Shown piece by piece: positions 23,772-33,902 of a stretch of 34,520 bases of DNA. Both the position numbers and the translations under genes were made by a program. Within the stretch, counting starts at the first letter, position 1. The number at the start of each line of letters is the position of its first letter. The stretch covers positions 801,892-836,411 of the forward strand of contig NZ_LT984884.1 of the NCBI RefSeq assembly GCF_900258515.1. Reading direction: 5' to 3'. The notes below the pieces were generated by a model. The model ran no database searches and was not told the origin of the DNA. It saw only the letters and a program-made list of their open reading frames with translations. Source of the DNA: Lentibacillus sp. Marseille-P4043. GTDB lineage: Bacteria > Bacillota > Bacilli > Bacillales > Amphibacillaceae.

Positions 23772-23786
23772 GTTTCGACAAGAACT

Positions 23787-23815
23787 AATATACCATGTAA
23801 GCATTACCTTGTCAA
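23787..23815 (-). promoter_or_regulatory. Promoter of tRNA-Ser
   Basis: Consensus TTGACA, 17 bases, TATATT, ending 15 bases before the tRNA's 5' end on the minus strand. Confidence 0.85.
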
Positions 23816-23833
23816 ACGGAAAAATACATTAAA

Positions 23834-25042
23834 CTATGCCTCCACAGTTTTCTCCAGAAACTCTTGATATATATTGTCATATAATGATTTATTGGTCAGG
23901 ATCTCTAGAATTGTTAGAGCAATTGCTTTCGCGCCCAAGATAAGTGCTTGATCTCCTTTTTCAGATCTAGCTGCTTCTCTGAATTCAGCCGTATGACCTA
24001 CTAAATCACTTGATCCTATCTTGATATGTGGATGAATAGTAGGAACAACCTGACTAACATTTCCTGTATCGGTGGAGCCTAAAGCTAATTTTTCCTCTGT
24101 ATGAACTGTCTCCCCTAAATCCTCAATTACTTCTTTAAATACATTGTCAAAGGTACGATTAATAATAAAATTATCCACTTCATTTTGAAATGCAGAGATT
24201 TTTACTGTTGCCCCAGATGCCAAGGCTGCTCCATTTGCAATACCTTTTACTTTTTCTGTAACCTCATTTAACACCGTTCGAGTCTGGGCTCTAATAAAGA
24301 ATCGCGCTTTAGCATATTCAGGCACTATATTTGGTGCAGCACCTCCATCCGTAATGATGCCATGAATCCTAACATCAGACGGCAAGTGTTGGCGCAAAGC
24401 ATTGATTCCGTTAAATAGTTGGATAACCCCATCTAGTGCATTAATTCCCTTTTCTGGTTTAGCCGATGCATGTGCCGGTTTACCAAAAAATTCAAAATCT
24501 AGTGGGTCAACACCCAAGGTTGGTCCAGTTAAATTTGTTTCATTGCCGGGGTGTAGCATAATTGCTGCATCAATATCTTTTAATAAGCCTGCCTTTACAA
24601 AGCTTCCTTTTGCACTACCATTTGGACCACCTTCCTCTGCAGGTGTTCCAAGCACAATTAGTTCTCCCCCAATTTCATCAATCACTTTACTTAAGGCTAC
24701 AGCCGCAGCAACACTTGTTGTTCCAATAATATTATGTCCACACGCATGGCCTATTTCTGGAAGAGCATCATACTCAGCTAAAAAACCAATTCGCAATCCT
24801 TCTTTTGTTCCTTTTCTTTTAGCCAAAAAAGCTGTCTCATGTCCTGCTATTCCCTTTTCAATAACAAATCCTTCATGACTAAGAATATCGGTTAATAACC
24901 CAGAGGCAAAAAACTCCTCATTGCCAATCTCAGGCTTATCATGTATCGCATGACTTGTATGAACATATTTTTCTTTATTTTCCTCTACATTTTCAATAAT
25001 ACGTTGTTTGATTTGATTCAACCCTTGTGTAATAACAGTCAT
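23834..25042 (-). CDS. M20-family amidohydrolase at the end of the methionine transporter operon
   Basis: The product is 402 residues from the second of two close ATGs, which is better spaced from GGGGAG. M20 zinc-site motifs are visible: FLAEYDALPEIGHACGHNI (in order, about residues 88-106, with Asp, His, Cys and His ligands), TPAEEGG (about 136-142, the catalytic Glu pair) and MLHPG. It resembles aminoacylase/p-aminobenzoyl-glutamate hydrolase-like proteins. It starts 52 bases after metQ on the same strand, with no terminator seen between, so it is probably under the SAM riboswitches. A role in releasing methionine from an imported N-acyl or peptide form is a reasonable inference; the substrate is unknown. 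Confidence 0.8.
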   Translation of the reverse strand: MTVITQGLNQIKQRIIENVEENKEKYVHTSHAIHDKPEIGNEEFFASGLLTDILSHEGFVIEKGIAGHETAFLAKRKGTKEGLRIGFLAEYDALPEIGHACGHNIIGTTSVAAAVALSKVIDEIGGELIVLGTPAEEGGPNGSAKGSFVKAGLLKDIDAAIMLHPGNETNLTGPTLGVDPLDFEFFGKPAHASAKPEKGINALDGVIQLFNGINALRQHLPSDVRIHGIITDGGAAPNIVPEYAKARFFIRAQTRTVLNEVTEKVKGIANGAALASGATVKISAFQNEVDNFIINRTFDNVFKEVIEDLGETVHTEEKLALGSTDTGNVSQVVPTIHPHIKIGSSDLVGHTAEFREAARSEKGDQALILGAKAIALTILEILTNKSLYDNIYQEFLEKTVEA

Positions 25043-25094
25043 TATCATCCGCTCCCCTATTTTGATTTATTTGTTTACTTTCTACACCAGAATC

Positions 25095-25913
25095 CTAGTA
25101 ACCAATTTTGCTTAACGGTACAAATGTTGGTATTGAGTTTCCATTACGTTCTTCCATAATAAAATCTGCGACATCGTCTGATTGATAAATCTCTGCCAAC
25201 TTGTTTAATACCTCATCATCTTTGTCTTTTGTTTGAACGGCAATGATATTAATGTATGGTGTTGCTGTTTCATCCTCGTGATAAATGGAATCCTCTAAAG
25301 GACTAAAGCCAGCGTCTACTGCTATTCCATTATTAATAATCGATGCATCAACATCCGGTAAAACACGCGGGGTTTGGGCTGCCACTAATGTTTCAATCTG
25401 TATGTTCTTAGGATTTTCGGCAATTTTATCAATTGATCCATTCCCATCAAAATCATCTACTAGCTTAATTAGGCCCGCTTCTTGAAGTAGCAACAATCCT
25501 CGCCCCATATTTGTTGCCTCTTTTGGTAGAGCAATTGTCGCACCATCGGGTAAATCATCTACTGAATCATATTTTTCAGAGTACAACCCCATTGGTGCAA
25601 TGACCGTTGTCGCAATTGGAGTAAGATCTAAATCATGTTCTTTAATAAATGCGTCAAAGTATGAAACAGTTTGAAAGGCATTTACATCAATCTCTCCTTC
25701 TGCAAGTGCCAAGTTTGGTTGAACATAGTCAGAAAAGCGAACAATCTCAACATCAATTCCCTCCTTTTTTGCCTTTTCTGCAACATAATCCCAAATTGTT
25801 GTGTCAGAACCGCTAATTCCTACTTTTACACTTGATGCTGCATCACCACTTGAGCAAGCACTGATACCCATTGACAAAATCATAAGTAATAATAGAAAAC
25901 CAACTTTCTTCAT
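25095..25913 (-). CDS. metQ: Methionine ABC transporter, substrate-binding lipoprotein
   Basis: The product is 272 residues. The lipobox GISAC (Cys at residue 20) follows a short hydrophobic signal, so the protein is anchored outside the membrane. NlpA-family motifs include VKVGISGSDTTIWDYV, ALAEGEIDVNAFQT, LPKEATNMGRGLLLLQ and AQTPRVLPDVDASIINN. It captures methionine for MetNI. It follows metI by 12 bases and precedes the M20 gene. Confidence 0.94.
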   Translation of the reverse strand: MKKVGFLLLLMILSMGISACSSGDAASSVKVGISGSDTTIWDYVAEKAKKEGIDVEIVRFSDYVQPNLALAEGEIDVNAFQTVSYFDAFIKEHDLDLTPIATTVIAPMGLYSEKYDSVDDLPDGATIALPKEATNMGRGLLLLQEAGLIKLVDDFDGNGSIDKIAENPKNIQIETLVAAQTPRVLPDVDASIINNGIAVDAGFSPLEDSIYHEDETATPYINIIAVQTKDKDDEVLNKLAEIYQSDDVADFIMEERNGNSIPTFVPLSKIGY

Positions 25914-25925
25914 AATCCTCTCTCC

Positions 25926-26576
25926 CTATCGTCGTCTAATTTTTCTTGATAATATATTTCCAGTGGATTGTAGACCTTGAACCATGACGACAAGTATCGC
26001 CACTGTAATAACCATAACTACCGTGTCAAAGCGCTGATACCCATATGTAATTGCTAAATCTCCGAGTCCACCGCCGCCGATCGCACCAGCCATCGCTGAT
26101 GCACCGATTAACCCAATTGTTGCAATCGTTAACCCTAATAAAAGTGAACTTAATGCTTCTGGAATTAAAAAGCGAATTATGATTTGTCTCGGTGTTGCTC
26201 CCATTGCTTGAGCGGCCTCCATGACACCAGGGTCAACCTCTAACAACGAGTTTTCAATTAACCTAGCAATATATGGGCCTGAAAAAAGTACCATTGGAAC
26301 AATTGCTGCTGCGGTTCCAATTGATGTTCCTACAACTAATCGGGTAAATGGTATAACTGCAACCATCAAAATAATGAAAGGTATCGAGCGGAACACATTT
26401 ACAATTGCATTTAAAACATTAAATACCGGAGCATTTTCCCATAAATGTCCTTTACGTGTTACAACGAGCAAGATACCTAATGGTAAGCCAATGATCGTAG
26501 CGAATAATAATGAAAATGCAACCATCGAAACTGTTTCCCATAGGGCTGCGATAATTTGATCCCAATCAACTAACAT
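25926..26576 (-). CDS. metI: Methionine ABC transporter, permease
   Basis: The product is 216 residues with about five hydrophobic segments and the permease EAA motif EAAQAMGATPRQIIIRFLIP (about residues 120-139). This is the MetI family length and sequence. It starts inside the end of metN (11-base overlap), so translation is coupled. It forms the membrane channel with MetN and MetQ. Confidence 0.94.
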   Translation of the reverse strand: MLVDWDQIIAALWETVSMVAFSLLFATIIGLPLGILLVVTRKGHLWENAPVFNVLNAIVNVFRSIPFIILMVAVIPFTRLVVGTSIGTAAAIVPMVLFSGPYIARLIENSLLEVDPGVMEAAQAMGATPRQIIIRFLIPEALSSLLLGLTIATIGLIGASAMAGAIGGGGLGDLAITYGYQRFDTVVMVITVAILVVMVQGLQSTGNILSRKIRRR

Positions 26577-27597
26577 CCTCTAATACCTCCTTCACTGTTA
26601 CCTTTTGTTGGTTGATATGCATAATAACTCTACTCACTTCTTTTGCTTCACCTGCAAACTTCACGATTAAGTTTCCAAATGGTGTCCCTTGCAATTCTGT
26701 AATACTACCAAACAAAACATTTACCTCTACATCAAATCGCTTGGCTATTTGAGATAACAGTGGATAACCTGCCGATTCCCCAACGAACACAATCCGGTAA
26801 ATTTGATTGGTAGATTCTTGTGATTGAATTAATTGATGAACCGATTCTGGTATTTCATCATGCATGACTGTACTTACAAAGTTATGGGCAGTTTCCGTTT
26901 TAGGCTGGGCAAATACATCAAATACAGATCCCGATTCAATCATTTTACCCTGATCAAGCACTGCAACCTTATCGCATATTTCACGGATAACCCCCATTTC
27001 ATGAGTAATGATTAGAATGGTAATGTTATATTCCTGATTAATTTTCTTCAAAAGCCTCAAGATTGAATTCGTTGTCTGCGGATCAAGTGCCGATGTTGCC
27101 TCGTCACACAATAGAATGGATGGCTGTGTTGCCAAGGCTCGGGCAATACCTACTCGTTGTTTCTGGCCACCTGAAAGCTGATCCGGGTAATTATCAGCCT
27201 TATCACTCAGTCCGACAAACTCCAACAGTTCATTAACTCTTTTTTTAACTTCTTCCTTAGGCGTCTTCATTAGTAATAATGGCATTGCCACATTCGTAAA
27301 AACCGTTTTTGAATTTAATAGATTAAAGTGTTGAAATATCATTCCAATGCTTCGTTTTGCTTCCCTTAATTCCTTTGGGGAAAGACTGAGTAGATCCTGG
27401 TTATTTACAACTACTTTTCCAGAAGTCGGTTGTTCAAGTAAATTCACACAACGTATCAATGAACTTTTTCCGGCACCACTAAATCCAATAACACCATATA
27501 TTTCGCCTTTTTCAATCTGTAAATCAACATCATCCAGTGCCTTTATCTGTTGTTCACCACTTTGGTATATCTTCGTTACATTCTCAAAAGTAATCAT
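26566..27597 (-). CDS. metN: Methionine ABC transporter, ATP-binding subunit with NIL domain
   Basis: The product is 343 residues from the ATG at 27597 with AGAGGAGGGG before it; the frame extends upstream into the riboswitch terminator but is not coding there. Walker A is GFSGAGKSS (about residues 38-46), the signature is [15 protein letters not shown] (about 140) and Walker B is [12 protein letters not shown]. The C-terminal 75 residues ([12 protein letters not shown] onward) are the NIL domain that binds methionine and inhibits transport. It is the first gene after two tandem SAM riboswitches. Confidence 0.95.
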   Translation of the reverse strand: MITFENVTKIYQSGEQQIKALDDVDLQIEKGEIYGVIGFSGAGKSSLIRCVNLLEQPTSGKVVVNNQDLLSLSPKELREAKRSIGMIFQHFNLLNSKTVFTNVAMPLLLMKTPKEEVKKRVNELLEFVGLSDKADNYPDQLSGGQKQRVGIARALATQPSILLCDEATSALDPQTTNSILRLLKKINQEYNITILIITHEMGVIREICDKVAVLDQGKMIESGSVFDVFAQPKTETAHNFVSTVMHDEIPESVHQLIQSQESTNQIYRIVFVGESAGYPLLSQIAKRFDVEVNVLFGSITELQGTPFGNLIVKFAGEAKEVSRVIMHINQQKVTVKEVLEDVS

Positions 27598-27618
27598 AAT
27601 TCCCCTCCTCTTTAAAAT

Positions 27619-27776
27619 GAAAAAATGCCCCTTCTTGAAAAACAAGAAGAGGCATTTACGAGTTTCCCTCTCCTTATCTTTCAAGCCTATTGCTTGCTGG
27701 AATTGGCACAGTACTTTTACAAGTCCGCTGCCGAGGTATCATAGGGCCAGCCCCTCCACCTCTCTGGATAAGAAGT
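27619..27776 (-). promoter_or_regulatory. SAM-I (S-box) riboswitch 2, gene-proximal, with terminator
   Basis: On the minus strand CTTCTTATCCAGAGAGGTGG, AGGGGCTGGCCC, ACCTCGGCAGC and GTGCCAATTCC follow in order, then AAGATAAGGAGA closes P1 (27776 to about 27670). These are the conserved S-box segments. A 15-bp terminator stem (27623-27637 with 27643-27657) and T run lie just before metN. Bound SAM frees the terminator and stops transcription. Confidence 0.95.
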
Positions 27777-27803
27777 CTTGCTATTTAGTTTTCACATAGA
27801 AGT

Positions 27804-27970
27804 AAAAAATCCCTCCTTATGATATTCATAAGAAGAGATTTGCATTCAATTCCGCTCACTCTTCTTATTTTCCAAGCATATGCTTGTTGGATTTGGCACA
27901 GTTCTTTTTATAAAAAGTCCGTTGCCGAGGTTTCGCAGGGCCAATTCCCTCCACCTCTCTGAATAAGAAG
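27804..27970 (-). promoter_or_regulatory. SAM-I (S-box) riboswitch 1, promoter-proximal, with its own terminator
   Basis: A second complete aptamer (27970 to about 27861): CTTCTTATTCAGAGAGGTGG, AGGGAATTGGCCC, ACCTCGGCAACGG, GTGCCAAATCC and closing AAATAAGAAG. Its own terminator stem of 15 pairs (27827-27841 with 27807-27821) and T run follow. It lies 28 bases upstream of the second aptamer, so the leader has two full switches in series. Confidence 0.95.
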
Positions 27971-28000
27971 TTATAAATTATTCATTTGATATTGTTTAAT

Positions 28001-28029
28001 ACAATACTACCGTGACGAATCTTTGTCAA
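28001..28029 (-). promoter_or_regulatory. Promoter of the metNIQ operon
   Basis: TTGACA, 17 bases, TATTGT on the minus strand, about 25 bases before the first SAM aptamer. Confidence 0.8.
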
Positions 28030-28095
28030 TACACTTTTTGAAAAAATTGAAAAAGCGATACCTCACTATGGGATGGTTTCCTTGTTGTATCAATA

Positions 28096-29073
28096 TTAAT
28101 TAATCGAGATAACTATCTTACCAATGTTTTTATTTGCCTCCATATATCGATGTGCTTCTTGAATATCCTTGAAAGCAAAGGTATGATCAACAATGGGCTT
28201 CAACTTTTTCTGATTGAATAAGGGTATTGCTTTTCGAATAAATTCATCTGTCAAAGCTTTTTTATAAGCATCACTTCTTGGAGTTAGCAATGTTCCCTTC
28301 AGATGAATTCGTTTTGCAAGAATTGACATTAAATCTACTCGTTCAACCTCTGTTCCACCCAATACACCTATCAGTACCCAGCGGCCATCGATTGCAATGC
28401 TTTTTAAGTTTTTCTCCCAATAGGAAGCTCCAATAAAATCAAGTATGACGTTTACACCTTCTTGATTTGTACTTTTTAAAACTTCCTCCGCAAAGTTCTG
28501 TTCTTTATAGTTAATTCCAACATCAGCTCCGAGCGACCGACAAAAATCTAACTTCTCTTGTGAGCCCGCTGTTGTAATAATTTTTGCGTTTGTCATTTGC
28601 TTTGTTAATTGGATGGCCGCTGTACCAACCCCACTTCCACCTGCATGGATTAAAACTGCATCTTGATCTGTTAGATTACCCAACCAAAATAGAGTTTGGT
28701 ATGCGGTTAGAAACACCTCTGGAATTGCTGTTGCTTCTTCAAACGATAAATTTTCTGGGATCTGTATCACTCGATCAGCTGGCATAACAACGTATTCTGC
28801 ATAAGCTCCACCATTTACGAGGCCCATCACACGGGTTCCAACTTCTATATCTGTCCCGTCTGCAGCTTCTACCACTTCTCCGGCAACCTCTATACCTAAA
28901 ATTGGATTAGGCATATACCCTGATTTACCTTCTCGTGTCATAATATCAGTACGATTGACTGCAAATGCCTTTACCTGAATTAGCAGCTCACCACTGCCTA
29001 CAGTCGGGTTAGGAAATTCCTGAAATTGTAATTGCTCGGCACCACCAGGTTTATTAACTACAACTGCTTTCAT
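28096..29073 (-). CDS. NAD(P)H:quinone oxidoreductase, zinc-free MDR family
   Basis: The product is 325 residues, with AAGGAGC before ATG. It starts MKAVVVNKPGGAEQL and has NPILGIEVAGEV, then the nucleotide-binding HAGGSGVGTAAIQLTKQ (about residues 143-159), GADVGINYKEQNF and the usual ending HRYMEANKNIGKIV. It lacks the structural-zinc cysteine cluster, so it belongs to the quinone oxidoreductase (PIG3-like) group rather than alcohol dehydrogenases. The physiological substrate is unknown. It stands alone between the met operon leader and the MATE gene, with no clear operon partner. The 295-base gap after its start holds no gene, only an imperfect GGGGG/CCCCC hairpin near 29240-29270. Confidence 0.88.
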   Translation of the reverse strand: MKAVVVNKPGGAEQLQFQEFPNPTVGSGELLIQVKAFAVNRTDIMTREGKSGYMPNPILGIEVAGEVVEAADGTDIEVGTRVMGLVNGGAYAEYVVMPADRVIQIPENLSFEEATAIPEVFLTAYQTLFWLGNLTDQDAVLIHAGGSGVGTAAIQLTKQMTNAKIITTAGSQEKLDFCRSLGADVGINYKEQNFAEEVLKSTNQEGVNVILDFIGASYWEKNLKSIAIDGRWVLIGVLGGTEVERVDLMSILAKRIHLKGTLLTPRSDAYKKALTDEFIRKAIPLFNQKKLKPIVDHTFAFKDIQEAHRYMEANKNIGKIVISIN

Positions 29074-29368
29074 AATAATAGCTCCTTGTAAACTTATTTT
29101 TGTTGAAAGTTAGTATATCATAATGGCATGTGTGTTTTAAAAAAAGTGATTGTCTGATGTAGTGTAACTTTAAGCAGCAAAGTGAATTATATTGACAGAA
29201 CATGAGAACGATTTTGTTAGGTGATGGATAAACTGGGGGGATTTTTTCACCATTCAACTTAAATTCCCCCTTGTTTTGGAACATCCTCTACGCCATGGTA
29301 CAGTTTGATGGACTATACTAAACGATAAGATTAAAATAAATAATAATTGGCATTCCGAGGTGATTCGT

Positions 29369-30718
29369 ATGAGCTCTTTAAACCAACGTTTAGCGACACA
29401 ATCTGCAACCAAAAGCTTTTTTCAATATTTCATTCCGACACTGCTTGGTATGATGCTGATGTCTATAAATGTTGTCGTGGATGGTATTTTTGTTGGAAAT
29501 GGGGTTGGTTCTGTTGCATTGGCAAGTGTGAATATTGCGGTACCCGTCTTTTCCATCATCATTTCCATTTCCTTGCTTATTGGGGTAGGTGGCGGAACAC
29601 TTTACTCAATGGCAATGGGAGAGGGAAATAAAAAACAAGCACAAAGGCTATTTACTACTTCGTTTGGCTTTTTAACGCTGATTACCATCATTATCTGTTT
29701 GATTGCCTATATAAATATAGATGGCCTAGCCCGTTTATTCGGAGCAAATGAACAAACACTTCCATATGCAGTTGACTACATGAGGATATTGTTGATTTTT
29801 TCATTAATTCTAGCCTGGGAAAACTATTTCAGTATTTTTGTACGAAACGATGGTGATCCACAGCTAGCCATGATTGGTTTAGTTATTTCCGCACTACTTA
29901 ATATTGGGCTAGATTACTGGATGATCTTTATCCTTAAATTGGAAGTGACAGGGGCAGCATTGGCAACGGTAATTGCAACTTTTGCGGGTCTCATCATCTA
30001 TTTGTTACATTTCTTTAAAAAAGATTCCGGTTTGGTATTTGTCAAAGCAAGATGGAAAATAAAAGATCTAAAGCGAATTAGCTCCATTGGCCTCCCTAGT
30101 TTTTTGTCTGAAGCAGGGACAGGTGTTTTTGTCATGGGCTATAATATTGCAATCGCCTATTATGCTGGCACAACTGGACTGGCTGCCTTTTCCGTTATTA
30201 ACTATTTGCATACATTTATGTTTTTAGCATTTATCGGCATTGGTCAATCCATTCAACCAATGATTAGCTTCTATTATGGAGCCAAACAATTTCATTCCAT
30301 TAAGGAAACCGTGAAAACTGCCGAAATATCTGGACTTTCACTTGGTATATTATTTTTAGGTATTGGTTATTTTGGAGCTGACTTCCTTGTGTCGATTTTT
30401 GGTGTCGCATCACCAGAGATTGCTGAACTTGCCGCCAAAGGAATCAAATTGTTTTTCCTTGGTTATCTATTTATGGGGACAAATTTTATTTACATGACCT
30501 ATTACCAGTCAATCGGATATGTCCGTCCGTCTGTCGGTATTACCGTCTTCCGTGGATTTATTCTGTTAATAGGAATGCTATTCATTTTGCCGCTTTGGTT
30601 CGGAACTATTGGGGTTTGGCTTGCATTACCAGTAGCAGAGGGAATAGTTGCAGTTACACTAATGATATTTGCACGCAGCGGTGTCATGCGAAAGGGATTA
30701 AGTTCACGTGGATTTTAA
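29369..30718 (+). CDS. MATE-family multidrug/sodium efflux transporter
   Basis: The product is 449 residues. The ATG at 29369 follows GAGGTGATTCGT. Twelve hydrophobic segments are arranged in two similar halves. Family features include FIPTLLGMMLMSINVVVDGI in the first helices, GVGGGTLYSMAMGEGNKKQA, FVRNDGDPQLAM after helix 4, and IGIGQSIQPMISFYYGA in the second half. These match the MepA/NorM-like branch. It exports cationic drugs or metabolites using a sodium or proton gradient. No regulator is adjacent. A strong terminator follows. Confidence 0.9.
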   Translation: MSSLNQRLATQSATKSFFQYFIPTLLGMMLMSINVVVDGIFVGNGVGSVALASVNIAVPVFSIIISISLLIGVGGGTLYSMAMGEGNKKQAQRLFTTSFGFLTLITIIICLIAYINIDGLARLFGANEQTLPYAVDYMRILLIFSLILAWENYFSIFVRNDGDPQLAMIGLVISALLNIGLDYWMIFILKLEVTGAALATVIATFAGLIIYLLHFFKKDSGLVFVKARWKIKDLKRISSIGLPSFLSEAGTGVFVMGYNIAIAYYAGTTGLAAFSVINYLHTFMFLAFIGIGQSIQPMISFYYGAKQFHSIKETVKTAEISGLSLGILFLGIGYFGADFLVSIFGVASPEIAELAAKGIKLFFLGYLFMGTNFIYMTYYQSIGYVRPSVGITVFRGFILLIGMLFILPLWFGTIGVWLALPVAEGIVAVTLMIFARSGVMRKGLSSRGF

Positions 30719-30722
30719 ATTT

Positions 30723-30756
30723 AAATCCCAGGCTATTAGTAAAGCCTGGGATTTTT
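30723..30756. terminator. Terminator between the MATE gene and serS
   Basis: AAATCCCAGGCT and AGCCTGGGATTT form a perfect 12-bp stem with TTTTT after it; it can serve both convergent genes. Confidence 0.85.
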
Positions 30757-30813
30757 AAAAAATAGGAAGTTATAAGTTTTTGCTAAACGGGCGCTTAAGC
30801 TTTTGTTCGTTGT

Positions 30814-32215
<1,402 letters not shown>

Positions 32216-32257
32216 CAAATTAAAGCCAAATATTGTACTTTTTTACCCATACAAAAA

Positions 32258-32500
32258 AGCTCTCGCCCCTTAAAACTAGGGACGAGAGTTTTTTCCCGCG
32301 TTGCCACCCTTATTGAAGAATACATCTTCCGGCTCACAGTGATAACGGCACTTAACCGGGCTTATTTACGAAATGTTCCATAAACCAGTTCAAGGATGGA
32401 TTCACAGCATTCTTTCATCGATTCACACCAACCACCGACTCTCTTAAGAAAGAGCTACTATTACTAATTCCTATCTATACTTTTAAGGGTGTTCATTTAA
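32258..32500 (-). promoter_or_regulatory. T-box riboswitch, serine specifier (UCC), upstream of serS
   Basis: On the minus strand: stem I with GGTGGTTGGTGTGAATCGATG, the specifier segment GTGAATCCATCC (UCC at 32400-32398, a serine codon), the T-box sequence AGGGTGGCAACGCGG (32310-32296) and a 12-bp terminator (AACTCTCGTCCC with GGGGCGAGAGCT) plus T run. Uncharged tRNA-Ser favours the antiterminator. Confidence 0.95.
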
Positions 32501-32505
32501 TTAAC

Positions 32506-32534
32506 ATCATAGCTAATTTCCAATTAGGATGCAA
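32506..32534 (-). promoter_or_regulatory. Promoter of the serS T-box transcript
   Basis: TTGCAT, 17 bases, TATGAT on the minus strand just before stem I. The spacer contains the palindrome CTAATTGGAAATTAG. Between here and 32784 on the plus strand I see only AT-rich sequence. Confidence 0.75.
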
Positions 32535-32784
32535 GTTTTTTACACAACAGATATTGTCATCGTGTGAAAAAGGGTGCTATTTTACTTATTATTTTGCATG
32601 TTATTTTTATCCCGTTCGAGAAACTTCAAGGTTTTTATACAACTGTATGGTAAAATGTAGTTAAAGGTTACAAAAATTCAGTTCCTCAACGGGCAGGTTT
32701 CTTCAAAAAGGAAATTGCATTCTTTTTGTTGAAATAGAACAGAAGAGTTCAAAAAGAGAATGCATTAAGAAAGGGGCTGATATC

Positions 32785-32946
32785 TTGAATTGGGTTCTTC
32801 CAATTGGTCTTACTATTGGAACATTTATAGGGGTTTATATATCAGGACAATCCATTTCTACTGCAATTTATGGTGCATTAGGTGCATTCATTACAGGAAC
32901 GGTAATTTCAATTATAATAAAAAGGAAAAAAGCAATAAAAGAATAG
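32785..32946 (+). CDS. 53-residue membrane protein of unknown function
   Basis: A TTG start lies behind AAAGGGGCTGATATC, with the ribosome site at good spacing. The product has two hydrophobic segments (about residues 3-19, VLPIGLTIGTFIGVYI, and 27-45, IYGALGAFITGTVISIII) joined by a short SGQSIST loop and ending in a basic tail, RKKAIKE. The Gly-rich helices suggest tight packing or oligomers. It stands alone between serS and the doc operon. I do not recognise a family. Codon pattern and ribosome site support a real gene. Confidence 0.6.
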   Translation: MNWVLPIGLTIGTFIGVYISGQSISTAIYGALGAFITGTVISIIIKRKKAIKE

Positions 32947-33037
32947 TCCGATCTTGTTCCAGTAACGGGTGCTTTTCTGAAATTTAGGTTCTGTTAAAAT
33001 TTAAAAATACCATTCTTAAATTAAATTGAGAATGTAT

Positions 33038-33436
33038 TTATAGGTTTTCGGTATGATTCCTAATTGTTGAAACTATTTCTTCAAATGTGTATCTATGATT
33101 AACTACATCAACTGTGAAGTCTTGTTCTTCTTCAACTCCCATCGTCCATTGACAATGGTTTATTTTTAAGAAAACAATTAATGAAGCTAAAGCCGTTCGT
33201 TTATTAGCATTATGAAAAGCATGGTTCTTTGCAATGGATTCAAAAAGTGCAGCTGCTTTTTCATGAATGGAAGGATAAGCGTCACCACCAAAAACAGATT
33301 GTTTTGGGCGATTAATAGCTGAGTCAAGTAAGTTTGGTTCTTTAACACCCAAAGGTTCATCAGGGGAGTATAGACGAATTTGTACTGTATTAATAGCAAT
33401 CACTTGGTTCGTTGTGAGATAGATGACGTCATCCAT
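33038..33436 (-). CDS. doc: Doc-type (Fic fold) toxin of a toxin-antitoxin pair
   Basis: The product is 132 residues. The Fic/Doc motif HAFHNANKRTALASL (about residues 72-86) matches Doc's HxFxNANKR, and the upstream INTVQIRLYSPDEPLGVKEP and NLLDSAINRPKQ are typical of the Doc subfamily. Doc phosphorylates EF-Tu and stops translation. It overlaps the preceding antitoxin gene at TAATG, so the two are translationally coupled. Confidence 0.92.
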   Translation of the reverse strand: MDDVIYLTTNQVIAINTVQIRLYSPDEPLGVKEPNLLDSAINRPKQSVFGGDAYPSIHEKAAALFESIAKNHAFHNANKRTALASLIVFLKINHCQWTMGVEEEQDFTVDVVNHRYTFEEIVSTIRNHTENL

Positions 33437-33687
33437 TATCTGTTCACTAACCCTTTAAATGCTTTATCATGCTCATTAATGACCTCATTTAAAATATCCA
33501 TGAATTCTGCATCGACACCATTAGGAAGTGTTACCTTCTCTTTTTTTCTTAATACAATTTTCCCATCTTTAACTTCGACTTGAACATCGTCACCATGTGC
33601 TAAGCCAACTTGTTTGAGTAACTCATTAGGAAGAGTGATTCCAAAACTATTTCCAACCTTCGTAACTTTTCTTTCAAATTGCTCCAA
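33436..33687 (-). CDS. AbrB/MazE-fold antitoxin paired with Doc
   Basis: The product is 83 residues, with GAGGATGTG before the start. Residues 5-50 form a SpoVT-AbrB swapped-hairpin domain (VTKVGNSFGITLPNELLKQ, then GDDVQVEVKDGKIVLRKK). The acidic C-terminus (FMDILNEVINEHDKAF) would bind and neutralise Doc. It is an AbrB-type, not Phd-type, partner. It probably represses its own promoter through the palindromes just upstream. Confidence 0.9.
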   Translation of the reverse strand: MEQFERKVTKVGNSFGITLPNELLKQVGLAHGDDVQVEVKDGKIVLRKKEKVTLPNGVDAEFMDILNEVINEHDKAFKGLVNR

Positions 33688-33702
33688 AAGATCACATCCT
33701 CG

Positions 33703-33726
33703 TTATAATCGTTATAACAATTATAA
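33703..33726 (-). promoter_or_regulatory. Probable autoregulatory operator of the doc operon
   Basis: Nested palindromes: GTTATAAC (perfect, 33711-33718) sits between TTATAAT (33703-33709) and its complement ATTATAA (33720-33726). A TATAAT on the minus strand overlaps them, so antitoxin binding would cover the -10. Confidence 0.7.
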
Positions 33727-33902
33727 CATATAAAAGTGAATTGGAAAATCTATAATAAATTAACTTTGTGAACAGTTACACTTTAAGTAACGGGTGAGAT
33801 ATTTGAAAAGATATTATTCATAAACTTAATGGAAAATAGTGTATTCAGTTTGTAGTATGTGACTATTATTCATATATGATTATAGAAAAGGGTGGGGTTT
33901 AA

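Noticed and set aside
27347..27799. A 150-codon plus-strand frame
   Set aside because: It is antisense to metN and the SAM riboswitch, with no ribosome site or protein-like composition.
32697..32766. Inverted repeat (GCATTC...GAATGC) before the 53-codon gene
   Set aside because: The stem is interrupted and has no T run or flanking duplication; too weak to call a terminator or transposon end.
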